From the NCBI GenBank assembly GCA_002841495.1, contig PGZV01000010.1:1-64000 (forward strand): a DNA stretch of 64,000 bases, in the 5' to 3' direction. The notes beneath the pieces are model-generated. The model was not told where the DNA came from, did not search any database, and saw only the letters and a list, made by a program, of their open reading frames with translations. Each line of letters starts with the position of its first letter. The first letter of the stretch is position 1. Shown here piece after piece: positions 1-7,627 of this stretch. This DNA is from Firmicutes bacterium HGW-Firmicutes-2. GTDB taxonomy: Bacteria; Bacillota; Clostridia; Lachnospirales; Vallitaleaceae. The position numbers and the translations under genes were made by a program.

Positions 1-31
1 ACGTTCGATTCTTCATCTTATCTCTATAAGC

Positions 32-62
32 AAAAAGCCTCGCTCTTTGAGCAAGGCCTTTT
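32..62 (-). terminator. Displaced intrinsic terminator of the tmRNA gene
   Basis: A hairpin with arms GCCTCGCTC and GAGCAAGGC (one mismatch) is flanked by A and T runs, so it ends minus-strand transcripts. It lies immediately beyond the left attachment core. Before the prophage inserted, it would have followed directly after the 3' end of ssrA. That it is the tmRNA terminator is inferred from this geometry. Confidence 0.75.
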
Positions 63-67
63 ACTTA

Positions 68-79
68 TGGAGGTGAGGG
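68..79. other. Left prophage attachment core
   Basis: TGGAGGTGAGGG is identical to 34171-34182, and identity stops at both sides (a/g before, t/g after). On the minus strand it reads as the acceptor-stem 3' strand plus discriminator base of tmRNA. Serine integrases exchange at a 2-bp crossover within such a short common core; which dinucleotide is used here cannot be read from the sequence. Confidence 0.85.
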
Positions 80-89
80 TTGGTTTTTC

Positions 90-212
90 TTATCCCTGTC
101 CTCTTGACGCTTTTATTAACCCCTTAATAAAACTATTAATCTTTGTAAGCTCCGAGATTGTTAAGTTGTCATTTAGTCTTTCCATTATCTCTTTTAACAA
201 TCTAATTCTCAT
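90..212 (-). CDS. 40-aa ORF at the prophage left end, under LexA-box promoter
   Basis: This small, basic, probably helical protein begins MRIRLLKEIMERLNDN and ends KASRGQG. I know no family for it. The start at 212 is preceded by AAGGGAGA at good spacing; an in-frame ATG at 230 has a weaker site. The promoter at 260-288 contains a perfect SOS operator. The stop lies 11 bp from the attachment core. In the excised circular phage this ORF would run head-on into the integrase gene and overlap its last codons. Position and SOS control make a recombination directionality factor or induction switch conceivable, but this is inference. Confidence 0.6.
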   Translation of the reverse strand: MRIRLLKEIMERLNDNLTISELTKINSFIKGLIKASRGQG

Positions 213-259
213 CTTGCTGTCTCCCTTCATTCCGTTTCTATATCGATTTCTTGTTTTTA

Positions 260-288
260 ATTATAGCACGAACATATGTTCGTGTCAT
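260..288 (-). promoter_or_regulatory. Sigma-A promoter with LexA (SOS) operator in its spacer
   Basis: Read on the minus strand, -35 ATGACA (283-288) and -10 TATAAT (260-265) are separated by exactly 17 bp. The 18-bp perfect palindrome CACGAACATATGTTCGTG (267-284) fills the spacer. Its core matches the Gram-positive LexA box (CGAACNNNNGTTCG type). LexA bound here would occlude RNA polymerase. The downstream gene is the 40-aa ORF at 90-212. Confidence 0.88.
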
Positions 289-310
289 TATTTTTAAATA
301 TAAAATTTAT

Positions 311-368
311 AGAGCGTTTGGCTTCTGGTCAGAATGTTGTGGGTTCAAGTCATACTGCGTGTGCGCTA
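311..368 (+). pseudogene. Truncated tRNA-like remnant (Arg-UCU-like)
   Basis: The sequence resembles the 3' two-thirds of a tRNA: a D-arm end (AGAGCG), an anticodon arm with loop CTTCTGG (anticodon TCT by position), then a T-arm GTGGGTTCAAGTCATAC. The 5' acceptor strand and D-stem are absent, the T-stem has a mismatch, and the anticodon stem needs wobble pairs. It looks like a dead fragment carried by the phage. Chance resemblance is possible. Confidence 0.4.
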
Positions 369-374
369 AAGAAA

Positions 375-414
375 AAAGCTGCAAAACCTTTATTATATAA
401 GGGTTTACAGCTTT
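375..414 (-). terminator. Intrinsic terminator after the Ltp-like gene
   Basis: Arms beginning AAAGCTG and ending CAGCTTT form a long imperfect hairpin with A and T runs on both sides, so it could work in both directions. It lies 60 bp downstream of the stop of the gene at 475-1152. Confidence 0.75.
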
Positions 415-474
415 TTGTGTTTTCATTTCTTTGTTGTTTTTCTGTTTTTTAACGTTTTCCGAACTCTTTTTTTA

Positions 475-1152
475 TTATAAACCTGTTGAATCAGTTCCGT
501 ATGTTGCTTGTTCCACTGTGAATCCTTCATATATTAATTGATCAATCAGTCCGCTTCTAGAAAAAGAAGTATAATCCAAATAGTCTTGTGCGCTTTTTGC
601 TGCTTGTTCCATCCAATCAGCTCCAGAATTATCAACACCATATACGGCATCTTCTTCATCGAAACCTTCGTACTTCAATTGCTCTATTAAACCGCTTCTA
701 GAAAATGAAGTGTAGTTCAGATAGCTTATTGCGCTTCGTAAAGCGTTTTTTTGAGCTACTGTCTCGCTAGAAGTTTCTACAGTAGTAACTTGCGGTGTTT
801 CTATTGCCGGCTCACTAACTGTTTCCGCTTCAATTAATTCTGTATCATTTGCTTCTGTTTCGGTAGTTTGGGTTATTTCTGTTAAATCTTTTTCAACATT
901 TTCTGTTTGTTCCGAATCTACATTCTCTTCATTTGTTGTCTCTTCACTTGCCATAGGTTCTGTGCCGGTATCATCACCTTTGTCACCTAGATTGCCAAGC
1001 ATACCTAATAAAATAAAAACCATTAAAACGATAAACCACGTTCTTTTGTAAATTGGTTGCTTATTTACAGCTCCACAGCTTGGACATGTTATCTTTCCCT
1101 TAGCAGATATTTCATGACCACATGACTTACATTTTCTTAAATTCTTATCCAT
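475..1152 (-). CDS. Ltp-type superinfection exclusion protein with zinc ribbon and membrane anchor
   Basis: Domains run in order: an N-terminal zinc ribbon (CKSCGHEI...CPSCG), one membrane segment (WFIVLMVFILLGMLG), a long acidic Thr/Glu-rich linker (about residues 55-130), then two tandem Ltp repeats carrying FSRSGLI and YEGF motifs. Ltp repeats are known from the S. thermophilus phage TP-J34 lipoprotein that blocks DNA injection of related phages. Here a membrane anchor replaces the lipobox. The start at 1152 has AGGAGAGAGG upstream; a start 7 codons earlier would use that site as coding sequence. The gene sits alone between lysis genes and attachment site, the usual place for lysogenic-conversion genes. 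Confidence 0.85.
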   Translation of the reverse strand: MDKNLRKCKSCGHEISAKGKITCPSCGAVNKQPIYKRTWFIVLMVFILLGMLGNLGDKGDDTGTEPMASEETTNEENVDSEQTENVEKDLTEITQTTETEANDTELIEAETVSEPAIETPQVTTVETSSETVAQKNALRSAISYLNYTSFSRSGLIEQLKYEGFDEEDAVYGVDNSGADWMEQAAKSAQDYLDYTSFSRSGLIDQLIYEGFTVEQATYGTDSTGL

Positions 1153-1433
1153 GATATTTACCTCTCTCCTCATTGTATATAGTTACTTTATAAGTTTACT
1201 ATAATTTTATGATTTTTACAACTTTCATTAAGGTCAATATGAGTACCGTAAAGCGCTAGATCCTAAGTCTCAAAAATGTATTTTTTACGAGTTCGTGATA
1301 GTTCGCAAAGTCCCGTTTTAATCCATTCTTACGTGTTTTTATTTTTATAATTTATGTGTGCATTCGTGGTTTTTCGCCATATTTTTAAAGTGTGTGCACT
1401 ATGTGTGCACCAACATCAATAATTAAGCAAATA

Positions 1434-1469
1434 AAAAAAGCCCTTGGATTTTCGTCCTTGGGCTTTTTT
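1434..1469 (-). terminator. Strong bidirectional terminator downstream of the lysis genes
   Basis: The 10-bp arms AAAAAAGCCC and GGGCTTTTTT are extended inward by GGA/TCC pairing. It ends the late leftward transcript and separates it from the independently expressed Ltp-like gene. Confidence 0.85.
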
Positions 1470-1548
1470 GGAGAGTCACTAATCGGTGATTATATGACTT
1501 ATTAGATTATAAACTTTTATTAAGTTTTTTGCAATAATATTAATTGGA

Positions 1549-1583
1549 TGTGAGGGGATAGCTAAAGGTCTAGCCCCCTCACA
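1549..1583. other. Stable hairpin without U-tract
   Basis: TGTGAGGGG pairs perfectly with CCCCTCACA, and inside it GCTA pairs with TAGC around a 6-nt loop. No T run follows on either strand, so this is not an intrinsic terminator. It lies in the 3' region of the late transcript, where it could protect mRNA ends or be a protein site. Confidence 0.5.
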
Positions 1584-1692
1584 CTGTATGGTCTGTTTAT
1601 CGTCTATTACCATACTAGACTATAAGAACAGTGGACGCAAATCATAGCCATAGGGTTGGCAAAACACTGTTTCTTTTAATTAAACTTTTTGG

Positions 1693-1890
1693 TTATTCGA
1701 CTTCCGGCAATCCTGCTATGCTTGTTAGTAGCGATAGTACGCCTGCTACTGATGCTACTGACAATACATACATCCAATCTACTTCGTTTACCGCCATGCC
1801 GACTGCAAGCATACCTGATGCAGTTTGACCCACTGTTTTTAATGCTCTGATTAATGCTGCTTTAAACCATTTAACTGTTAATGTTTTCAT
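1693..1890 (-). CDS. Holin, Dp-1 family
   Basis: A 65-aa protein with two hydrophobic stretches and the ending LTSIAGLPEVE, typical of Dp-1-like holins of Gram-positive phages. These form membrane lesions that let the endolysin reach the wall. The start has a good upstream AGGAGGAAT site. It is the last gene of the lysis cassette, 11 bp after the gene at 1902. Confidence 0.85.
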   Translation of the reverse strand: MKTLTVKWFKAALIRALKTVGQTASGMLAVGMAVNEVDWMYVLSVASVAGVLSLLTSIAGLPEVE

Positions 1891-1901
1891 TTTTATTCCT
1901 C

Positions 1902-2201
1902 CTATAATCTTCCTATTTTTTCCATGACCTGTTTCATGTATCCGTTTCCACCCATTGCTTCATAAGATTTGTAAAGATCGTTTGCAACATCTTTTTCATG
2001 TTCTCCTACATGACCTTTTTCTATTGATCTGTTGTAGATATCTAATATCTGACTTTTCAAAAGTTGAGTCATGCCTACCTTAAGCATTTCGTGATCCTGT
2101 TGATGCCTTATTCTGTCGTAACGTATCATTCTTGCTAAGAGTCCTATACTTGATGTTACTATAAATCCTATTGTCCCAATCAATAATTCATTCACTGTCA
2201 A
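1902..2201 (-). CDS. Small single-pass membrane protein of the lysis cassette
   Basis: 99 aa. An N-terminal membrane segment (about residues 5-25, LLIGTIGFIVTSSIGLLARM) is followed by a charged helical tail. It lies between endolysin and holin, so a second holin, antiholin or accessory lysis role is likely by position. No family could be assigned with certainty. Confidence 0.6.
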   Translation of the reverse strand: MTVNELLIGTIGFIVTSSIGLLARMIRYDRIRHQQDHEMLKVGMTQLLKSQILDIYNRSIEKGHVGEHEKDVANDLYKSYEAMGGNGYMKQVMEKIGRL

Positions 2202-2216
2202 AGTCCTCCTGATGTT

Positions 2217-3575
2217 TTATAGTCTACTTATAAAGGCTGCAGGTATGTTTCGTCCTGATTGTTTGGTTACAAATTTACCTTTATGCTTCATGGCTGATGA
2301 TCCACCACCATCGAAGTTGACACAGTAGTCTAAACCTAATAGGTCACATATTACTTGCTGGTCTAGAGCTCTTAGGCCTTTGGAGTTTGTATTTGATTCT
2401 GCTACAATCATGTACCACATTCCTTCACCGTCTACGCCTACCATCGTGCGGTCTGTGTATGAGTTTGCATGAGATACTTTGTCCCAGTACAATCTTGTGT
2501 CTTTGCCTTCTATCTTCAAAGCGTAGCAGCCACTTGCACCAAAAAAGGCGTTACCCTGTATATTGGCAAGCCTTCTATTGTCTACAATATGAGATGTTAC
2601 TGTTTCGATTGTAACTTTGCCATCTTTCCACGCTATTAAATCAACGAAGTTTGGTGATGAATTTTGATAATAGTCGGCTATCTTTTTACCTTGGCCATTA
2701 TCGGTTATTATCAGTCCATACCCAAGTGGCGTTTTTGCTTGATCTACAGCAGAAAAAGGAAATAAGTTTGCATTGACTATGGCTTCTACATCTTTGTACT
2801 TTGATTCTATCTGTGAGATGCTTTCATATCGCCTTGGTGTTCCAAGTACATACTCAGGTGGCTTATTTGACTTGTATATGTGTACATCGGTAAGGAAGTT
2901 GTTATGTAAGTGTCTAAGCTTTGAGTAACCTAATTTAGTGCTAGGTGTTAGGATTGGTAATGGTCCGGGTGCGCTTTCGGTTATGTTAAAGTATTTCTTA
3001 ACGCCTTCGCAAATTTCGCTTGCACATTCATATTGAAAGTCTTGGTCTAACATTAAGGATGCTTCTCTTAGATTACTCATAAATCCAAGTTCCACCAATA
3101 TGGCCGGCATACTGGTGTATTTGATAACATAGTATCCCGCTTCTTTTACACCTCTGTTGCTTTGTACGGTACCTTTTATGATTTCACTGTGTACATCTGC
3201 GGCAAGTCTTTTTCCTTCTTTTGATCCGTAGTGATGGAAGGTTTCAACACCACTGACGCTTGACCAGTTATCCGACATTGCGTTGTAGTGTACACTGATA
3301 AAGATCACTTTACCATTAGGGTATTTTCTTAAGTGGATGGCTGCCAGTGCGTTTGCGATTTTTACTCTTGTTGGCAATGTTACGTCTGCATTTCCTTGTG
3401 TTATGTTATGAGCTGATAATCCATTGTGTTTTAGTAATGCTACCAGTTTGGTTGCTACCGGTTGATTAAATTGATGTTCTTTTATTACTGATCCATCTGT
3501 AAATTTAGGTGTTCTTTTACCTGGTGTCATTTCGCCATGACCATCATCTACTAATACCAGTATTTCTTTGTTCAT
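2217..3575 (-). CDS. Endolysin: N-acetylmuramoyl-L-alanine amidase fused to a phosphodiester glycosidase domain
   Basis: Residues about 5-190 form an Amidase_3 domain with the zinc-ligand patterns DDGHGE, SVHYNA and the late glutamate in VELGFMSN. It cleaves the sugar-peptide amide bond. Residues about 215-452 match the NAGPA (phosphodiester glycosidase) family: RTMVGVDG, NFDGGGSSAM, and an ending close to RNIPAAFISR. In place of a wall-binding domain, this phage carries a second probable hydrolase that would cut a sugar-1-phosphodiester such as one in a wall polymer. That substrate is inference. It is followed by the two small lysis-cassette genes. Confidence 0.88.
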   Translation of the reverse strand: MNKEILVLVDDGHGEMTPGKRTPKFTDGSVIKEHQFNQPVATKLVALLKHNGLSAHNITQGNADVTLPTRVKIANALAAIHLRKYPNGKVIFISVHYNAMSDNWSSVSGVETFHHYGSKEGKRLAADVHSEIIKGTVQSNRGVKEAGYYVIKYTSMPAILVELGFMSNLREASLMLDQDFQYECASEICEGVKKYFNITESAPGPLPILTPSTKLGYSKLRHLHNNFLTDVHIYKSNKPPEYVLGTPRRYESISQIESKYKDVEAIVNANLFPFSAVDQAKTPLGYGLIITDNGQGKKIADYYQNSSPNFVDLIAWKDGKVTIETVTSHIVDNRRLANIQGNAFFGASGCYALKIEGKDTRLYWDKVSHANSYTDRTMVGVDGEGMWYMIVAESNTNSKGLRALDQQVICDLLGLDYCVNFDGGGSSAMKHKGKFVTKQSGRNIPAAFISRL

Positions 3576-3596
3576 TTTACAACCTTCTTTCTTTTA

Positions 3597-5609
3597 CTAC
3601 CTTGTCGTTTCTATATTGGCATTTTCTAATTTTGATTTAAGCTTTTCTGTTAGTGTTGGAAGTTTGTTTCCAAATACAGCCCTTAGCTTGAATCCATCCG
3701 GCTCATAGATCTCAATGACCTCTGTTATTCTTGCATCCATGGACAAGCCCCATTTTTTGTTTTGAATGGTAACTATGTCACCTAAGGACCAATCCTCGTT
3801 GTATTTAAATGATCCTGAGTTTGATATCTCACATTCAAATGCTTCCGCTGCTATTAACTCTGCTAGTTTCTGTTCTCCTCTAGCAATTAACCGCGCTTCA
3901 ATTTCTTCTGGTGATGGTGGCGATTCCTCTTCGCCGACACCTATGTCTCTGGCGTCTACAAACTCTTCATAACGATCTAGGCCGCTTTCGCTTCCCACTT
4001 CTACTATCACACGGTCCGTTCCTTCGCCTTTTCCTGCTACATAAGCAATATTGGCATGACCAATTAAAGAATCGGTGTACTCCTGACTTTCTACATTGTC
4101 AAACTCAACCGAGAATATAACCGGTGGATTAATCTCTTGTCCTGAGGTTAAGTCTTTTCCTTCATATACATCAAATATCCATTTTTCCAAATCTAAATCG
4201 ATGGAGATTTGCCATCCTATACCGGTTGTTCTTGATATTGATTCAAGCTCATCAGCTAAGTTTTTTAGTCTTGTCTGCCATGGTAGTGATGGTCCTCTTT
4301 CTAAATTTTCATTATTGATTAACATAGAAAAAACCCTATCCGGGTTTGATGGGTTGATACAGTTATGATCTATATAGGTTTTCATGATTGTTTCTGCATT
4401 TGCCGTTAATCTATCATATGCTTGTCCCGTTGGTGGAATCGTCCTTCTTTGCCTTGTGATTCCAGATAGAGTATATCCTCTAACTGTTAATGTTTCATCA
4501 TTTTCTTGGATAAAATTTCTATGTTTGATGATATGTACTTTTTTAGGATCAGCGCCAAGCATTATGACGTTGTTTTTTTGTAGTAAATTCGTGCTTTGTT
4601 TGTTTAAATTTATAACCAGCTCAAATTCTCCAGGAGCATGGTACCGATAGGTCGCTGTAAATGATTCATAGTCATCTATCTCTCCTAATAGCCATAATTC
4701 TGGTGTCATTATCCTAATTGGTTTAAAGTGGTTTATCATTGGTTCTGATTCGGGGTAAAAACTTGGTTCTTGTGGTACTTCCGGTTCTGGTTCAGGTTCG
4801 GGATCTGGTTCTGGGTCAGGTATTACTGGTTCTGATTCTGTAATTGGATAAATAGCTGTAATAACTCCCGAATCAGCGTCGTTACTTACCGTTGCGCCCG
4901 AAACAGTAAAGAAATCTTCTGGTACTCCAGATAATGTAAATCCATCTTTTGGTGTCAGTGTGATTGCGGCTGTATAGATTGTACTTGCTAAAAATAGATT
5001 GTTATTGGGGGACCACGAGACCGTACCGTTAAACTGATCTGTCTCGGTTATTGTTATTGCTGGTATTTCACCTTTAACCGGTACCGTTAATCCATTAATT
5101 GTAGGTATGTTGATTGGTGTAGGTAGCTTTACATTATTGATGTAGACCTCTGCGTTTTTAACAAACAGATTACCTACTATATTTGATGCTGTTACATATA
5201 GATAATAATAAGGTGTTATATATGATGTGCCTGATGGTACTGTAAATTGGTGTGTTTTGGTGCTCCAGGTATTTAAAGACGATGTATTGTCTTCGGACTC
5301 ATCTATGGCAACACCACTAGAGTTATATAGTGTAGCGCCTATACCTATGTTTATGTTTGCTTCAGTGTAAAAATCAAATTCGACTTTTATCACATCTCCG
5401 ACGGTTACAGGTATTAGGTGGTCATAATCCATACCGACATATCTAAAACCGCTTCCACTACCACCAGTACTCTTTAATTTTTGACAGTTTAGAGTCGCAT
5501 CGATACTGAACTCATGATTGATATTACCAGAGGAGAAGAATTGTTCCCAATCGTCAGCTATACCGTTTGTATTTATGTCAAGATTCATTGCTTTGTTTAA
5601 TAGAAACAT
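3597..5609 (-). CDS. Tail protein: jelly-roll-like N-terminus plus Gp37-like baseplate/tail domain
   Basis: The C-terminal 360 residues resemble the siphovirus ReqiPepy6 Gp37-like family, a tail-tip component (ILTPELWLLGEIDDYESF, then LIINLNK-like strands). The first about 170 residues look like a carbohydrate-binding jelly roll, followed by an Ig-like segment (about 180-265) and a Pro-Glu repeat linker (PEPDPEPEPEPE). I place the start at the ATG preceded by AGAGGTGATGAAT rather than the GTG three codons earlier. The domain mix suggests a receptor-contacting tail tip. Confidence 0.75.
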   Translation of the reverse strand: MFLLNKAMNLDINTNGIADDWEQFFSSGNINHEFSIDATLNCQKLKSTGGSGSGFRYVGMDYDHLIPVTVGDVIKVEFDFYTEANINIGIGATLYNSSGVAIDESEDNTSSLNTWSTKTHQFTVPSGTSYITPYYYLYVTASNIVGNLFVKNAEVYINNVKLPTPINIPTINGLTVPVKGEIPAITITETDQFNGTVSWSPNNNLFLASTIYTAAITLTPKDGFTLSGVPEDFFTVSGATVSNDADSGVITAIYPITESEPVIPDPEPDPEPEPEPEVPQEPSFYPESEPMINHFKPIRIMTPELWLLGEIDDYESFTATYRYHAPGEFELVINLNKQSTNLLQKNNVIMLGADPKKVHIIKHRNFIQENDETLTVRGYTLSGITRQRRTIPPTGQAYDRLTANAETIMKTYIDHNCINPSNPDRVFSMLINNENLERGPSLPWQTRLKNLADELESISRTTGIGWQISIDLDLEKWIFDVYEGKDLTSGQEINPPVIFSVEFDNVESQEYTDSLIGHANIAYVAGKGEGTDRVIVEVGSESGLDRYEEFVDARDIGVGEEESPPSPEEIEARLIARGEQKLAELIAAEAFECEISNSGSFKYNEDWSLGDIVTIQNKKWGLSMDARITEVIEIYEPDGFKLRAVFGNKLPTLTEKLKSKLENANIETTR

Positions 5610-5630
5610 ATTCATCACCTCTTTTAATAT

Positions 5631-5849
5631 TTAGAATGCTCTAGTTTCATCGTACTCAGCTTGTGTTATCCAACCACTTGCTAAAGCGATATCTAGCTGC
5701 TCTGTTGTGTATGTCTTTGACGCGTATCTTTGTACTTCAGGATAGTATCCATCTGCCAATCCCGGATAACCGTCCCTTGTTGTTAATCTGTTAGTTCCAA
5801 AAACATAAATGGCTCTTGCATAAGTTTGTACTCTAAATTGTAATATCAT
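5631..5849 (-). CDS. Small XkdX-like tail-region protein
   Basis: 72 aa. The C-terminal pattern YTTEQLDIALASGWITQAEYDE resembles the short XkdX-type proteins encoded after tail fibre genes in Gram-positive phages. Its function is unknown. It sits between the fibre-region genes and the Gp37-like gene. Confidence 0.5.
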   Translation of the reverse strand: MILQFRVQTYARAIYVFGTNRLTTRDGYPGLADGYYPEVQRYASKTYTTEQLDIALASGWITQAEYDETRAF

Positions 5850-5861
5850 ATAGCGCCTCCT

Positions 5862-6158
5862 TTATTCCATCGTTGAGAATATAAAGTCCATAAAATCGGA
5901 CATGTTTTGGTTCTGTTCGGCTAATTGTAGTTCTTGTAGTTGAATGGTTTCTTTTAATAGCTCGAGTTCTGTTTTTGGTTCTGGTATATTATTCTCAATG
6001 AAATTTTCACCATCCCATAAATATCCGATACCAACAACTTGCCCTTTCTTAGTCGATACTAATTCGGCATTCGTAATTTTAAAGCTTGGATCTGAACTAA
6101 TAATTATATTAGTAACCACACCACCGATAACAACGGCTTTTTTAGGATTTGTCACCAT
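5862..6158 (-). CDS. Hypothetical tail-fibre accessory protein
   Basis: 98 aa. The N-terminal half is beta-rich, with a WDGENF turn; the C-terminal half is a predicted coiled coil (LELLKETIQLQELQLAEQNQ). The stop is adjacent to the fibre gene upstream. Position and shape suggest a fibre chaperone or trimerising accessory, but I recognise no family. Confidence 0.5.
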   Translation of the reverse strand: MVTNPKKAVVIGGVVTNIIISSDPSFKITNAELVSTKKGQVVGIGYLWDGENFIENNIPEPKTELELLKETIQLQELQLAEQNQNMSDFMDFIFSTME

Positions 6159-6159
6159 A

Positions 6160-7617
6160 TTACCACCACCTTATTGTTATTTTTCCATTGGCTCCGTTTC
6201 CGCCTACCCCAAAATCACCATTCGTTACCCCTTCCGTGTTACCGGACGCTCCACCACCGCCTCCACCTGCCGATGGGAATCCGCCATGTCCACCATTCTC
6301 TGCATTGTTACCATTAGTTGTCGATTTCCCCCCACCACCGCCTCCTCCAGGAAGAAATGGGTTTGTTGACGGTAGCCCGTTCTCTGAATATCCCGCACTT
6401 ATCATTTCACTTATATTACTTACACCGCCAAGTCCCGGTAATTTTTTTGACGTGAGTTCTATCGTTCCACCGCCACCGCCACCACATCCACTCTGTATTA
6501 ATCCAATTCCACTCTCACCTCCAAGTGCGCTATTTGAGTTTCCGCCTTTTCCACCTGACCAATATATAGGCATATTTAGCGATTCTCCACCTGCTCCACC
6601 TATAGCTATTTGGTTAGATGTTCCACTTGACTGTCCATTTCCTCTTACACCGCCTTTTGCTACATAAGGGCCTAATCTTGTATCTCCACCAACATTCCCA
6701 TTTGCTCTAATTGTTTGACCGCCCATACCGCCAGCTCCTATAATAGCAGGTAAATTTTTTTCAAATGCTGATGCAGGTAGTAAGATGTCTATAAATGCAC
6801 CGCCACCACCTCCACCACCACCAGTTATATATCTGCTTGTTGCATAAGACGTATATCTGTCACCGGCTGCACCGCCACCACCGCCACCCCACATTAAGAC
6901 TTGTATCATTTTTGCATTTTCCGGTTTGGTCCAGGTTGTCGATGAGGTAATATCTAAAACCCCTTTTGGCTTATATAGACTACCCACTATAAAAGATGAG
7001 TTTATAACATCCATCAAACTAGGATTAGCTTCAATATCTATTATTTCTTGCGCCGTAAGCTGTTCTTTAAAGTGGACGTACATCCATGCGTCCATAGGAA
7101 CTTGTCCTTCCGGATACCATGCTGGCTTTGTTCTGTATGTAGAGTACTCTCTTGCATCCGTGACCTCTGATGTTTCTATAAAGCTTTTTCCTGCGATTAT
7201 TAATACTTCTGCAAGTGCTATTTCATAAACGTCAGGTGTGAGGACTAATTCAGGTGATCCCATTCCTGGTGTTCCTGTTATCACAAATGCTTTTATGTAT
7301 CGATTTTCTTTATTAAGATCAAGTCTTAAGACGATTAAATCTATTCTGTCTTGGGATGTGTCCGGTAGTTCATGGGTAAGTTCTAATGGTGCATCGTTTT
7401 CGTAGTAGTACCCTTTTACAAAGGCTTTACCTGTTGCAACGATTGTTTTCATCTGTGATCCGTGACCAGTCACTTCTAGGGAATCTGCTATATCTGCCCA
7501 TACTCCTGTTGTGACTAGCGTATCGAAGTACTCGGCATGGTCTTTTACTGGGTAGACCCTGTCTAGTTCCCCTTCTGCTGTTAATTCTGTGTCAAAAAAT
7601 CTTGAGATTTCTGCCAT
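6160..7617 (-). CDS. Tail fibre / receptor-binding protein with glycine-rich C-terminal domain
   Basis: The N-terminal about 230 residues resemble baseplate-attached fibre or upper-baseplate proteins. After WTKPENAKMIQVLMWGGGG, the last about 240 residues are repeated runs of 5-8 glycines separated by short variable segments, ending GANGKITIRWW. This layout is like glycine-rich phage adhesin tips, where polyglycine helices hold variable receptor-contact loops. The gene is unusually G/C-rich locally because of the Gly codons. Confidence 0.8.
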   Translation of the reverse strand: MAEISRFFDTELTAEGELDRVYPVKDHAEYFDTLVTTGVWADIADSLEVTGHGSQMKTIVATGKAFVKGYYYENDAPLELTHELPDTSQDRIDLIVLRLDLNKENRYIKAFVITGTPGMGSPELVLTPDVYEIALAEVLIIAGKSFIETSEVTDAREYSTYRTKPAWYPEGQVPMDAWMYVHFKEQLTAQEIIDIEANPSLMDVINSSFIVGSLYKPKGVLDITSSTTWTKPENAKMIQVLMWGGGGGGAAGDRYTSYATSRYITGGGGGGGGAFIDILLPASAFEKNLPAIIGAGGMGGQTIRANGNVGGDTRLGPYVAKGGVRGNGQSSGTSNQIAIGGAGGESLNMPIYWSGGKGGNSNSALGGESGIGLIQSGCGGGGGGTIELTSKKLPGLGGVSNISEMISAGYSENGLPSTNPFLPGGGGGGGKSTTNGNNAENGGHGGFPSAGGGGGGASGNTEGVTNGDFGVGGNGANGKITIRWW

Positions 7618-7627
7618 AATGCGCCTC

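Larger units (their letters stand above)
1174..1692. other. Gene-free stretch with structured sequences
   Basis: I see no convincing gene here. It holds the bidirectional terminator at 1434-1469, three copies of TGTGTGCA between about 1353 and 1410 (two inside GTGTGCAC), a stable non-terminator hairpin at 1549-1583, and an inverted repeat GAACAGTG/CACTGTTTC at 1626-1673. A weak minus-strand promoter for the Ltp-like gene may lie near 1200-1235. Confidence 0.6.

Noticed and set aside
67-297. 76-codon open frame on the plus strand at the left end
   Set aside because: It begins inside the attachment core, has no ribosome binding site, and is antisense to the LexA-controlled ORF and its promoter.
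311-368. Functional tRNA gene
   Set aside because: The 5' acceptor strand and D-stem are missing and the T-stem is mismatched.
4770-4820. Short tandem repeats that might be a CRISPR or regulatory array
   Set aside because: They encode the Pro-Glu linker of the tail protein in frame. No CRISPR array or cas gene is seen in the window.
6149-6667. Proline-rich plus-strand frame opposite the fibre gene
   Set aside because: It is the mirror of the Gly-rich codons of the real tail fibre gene.
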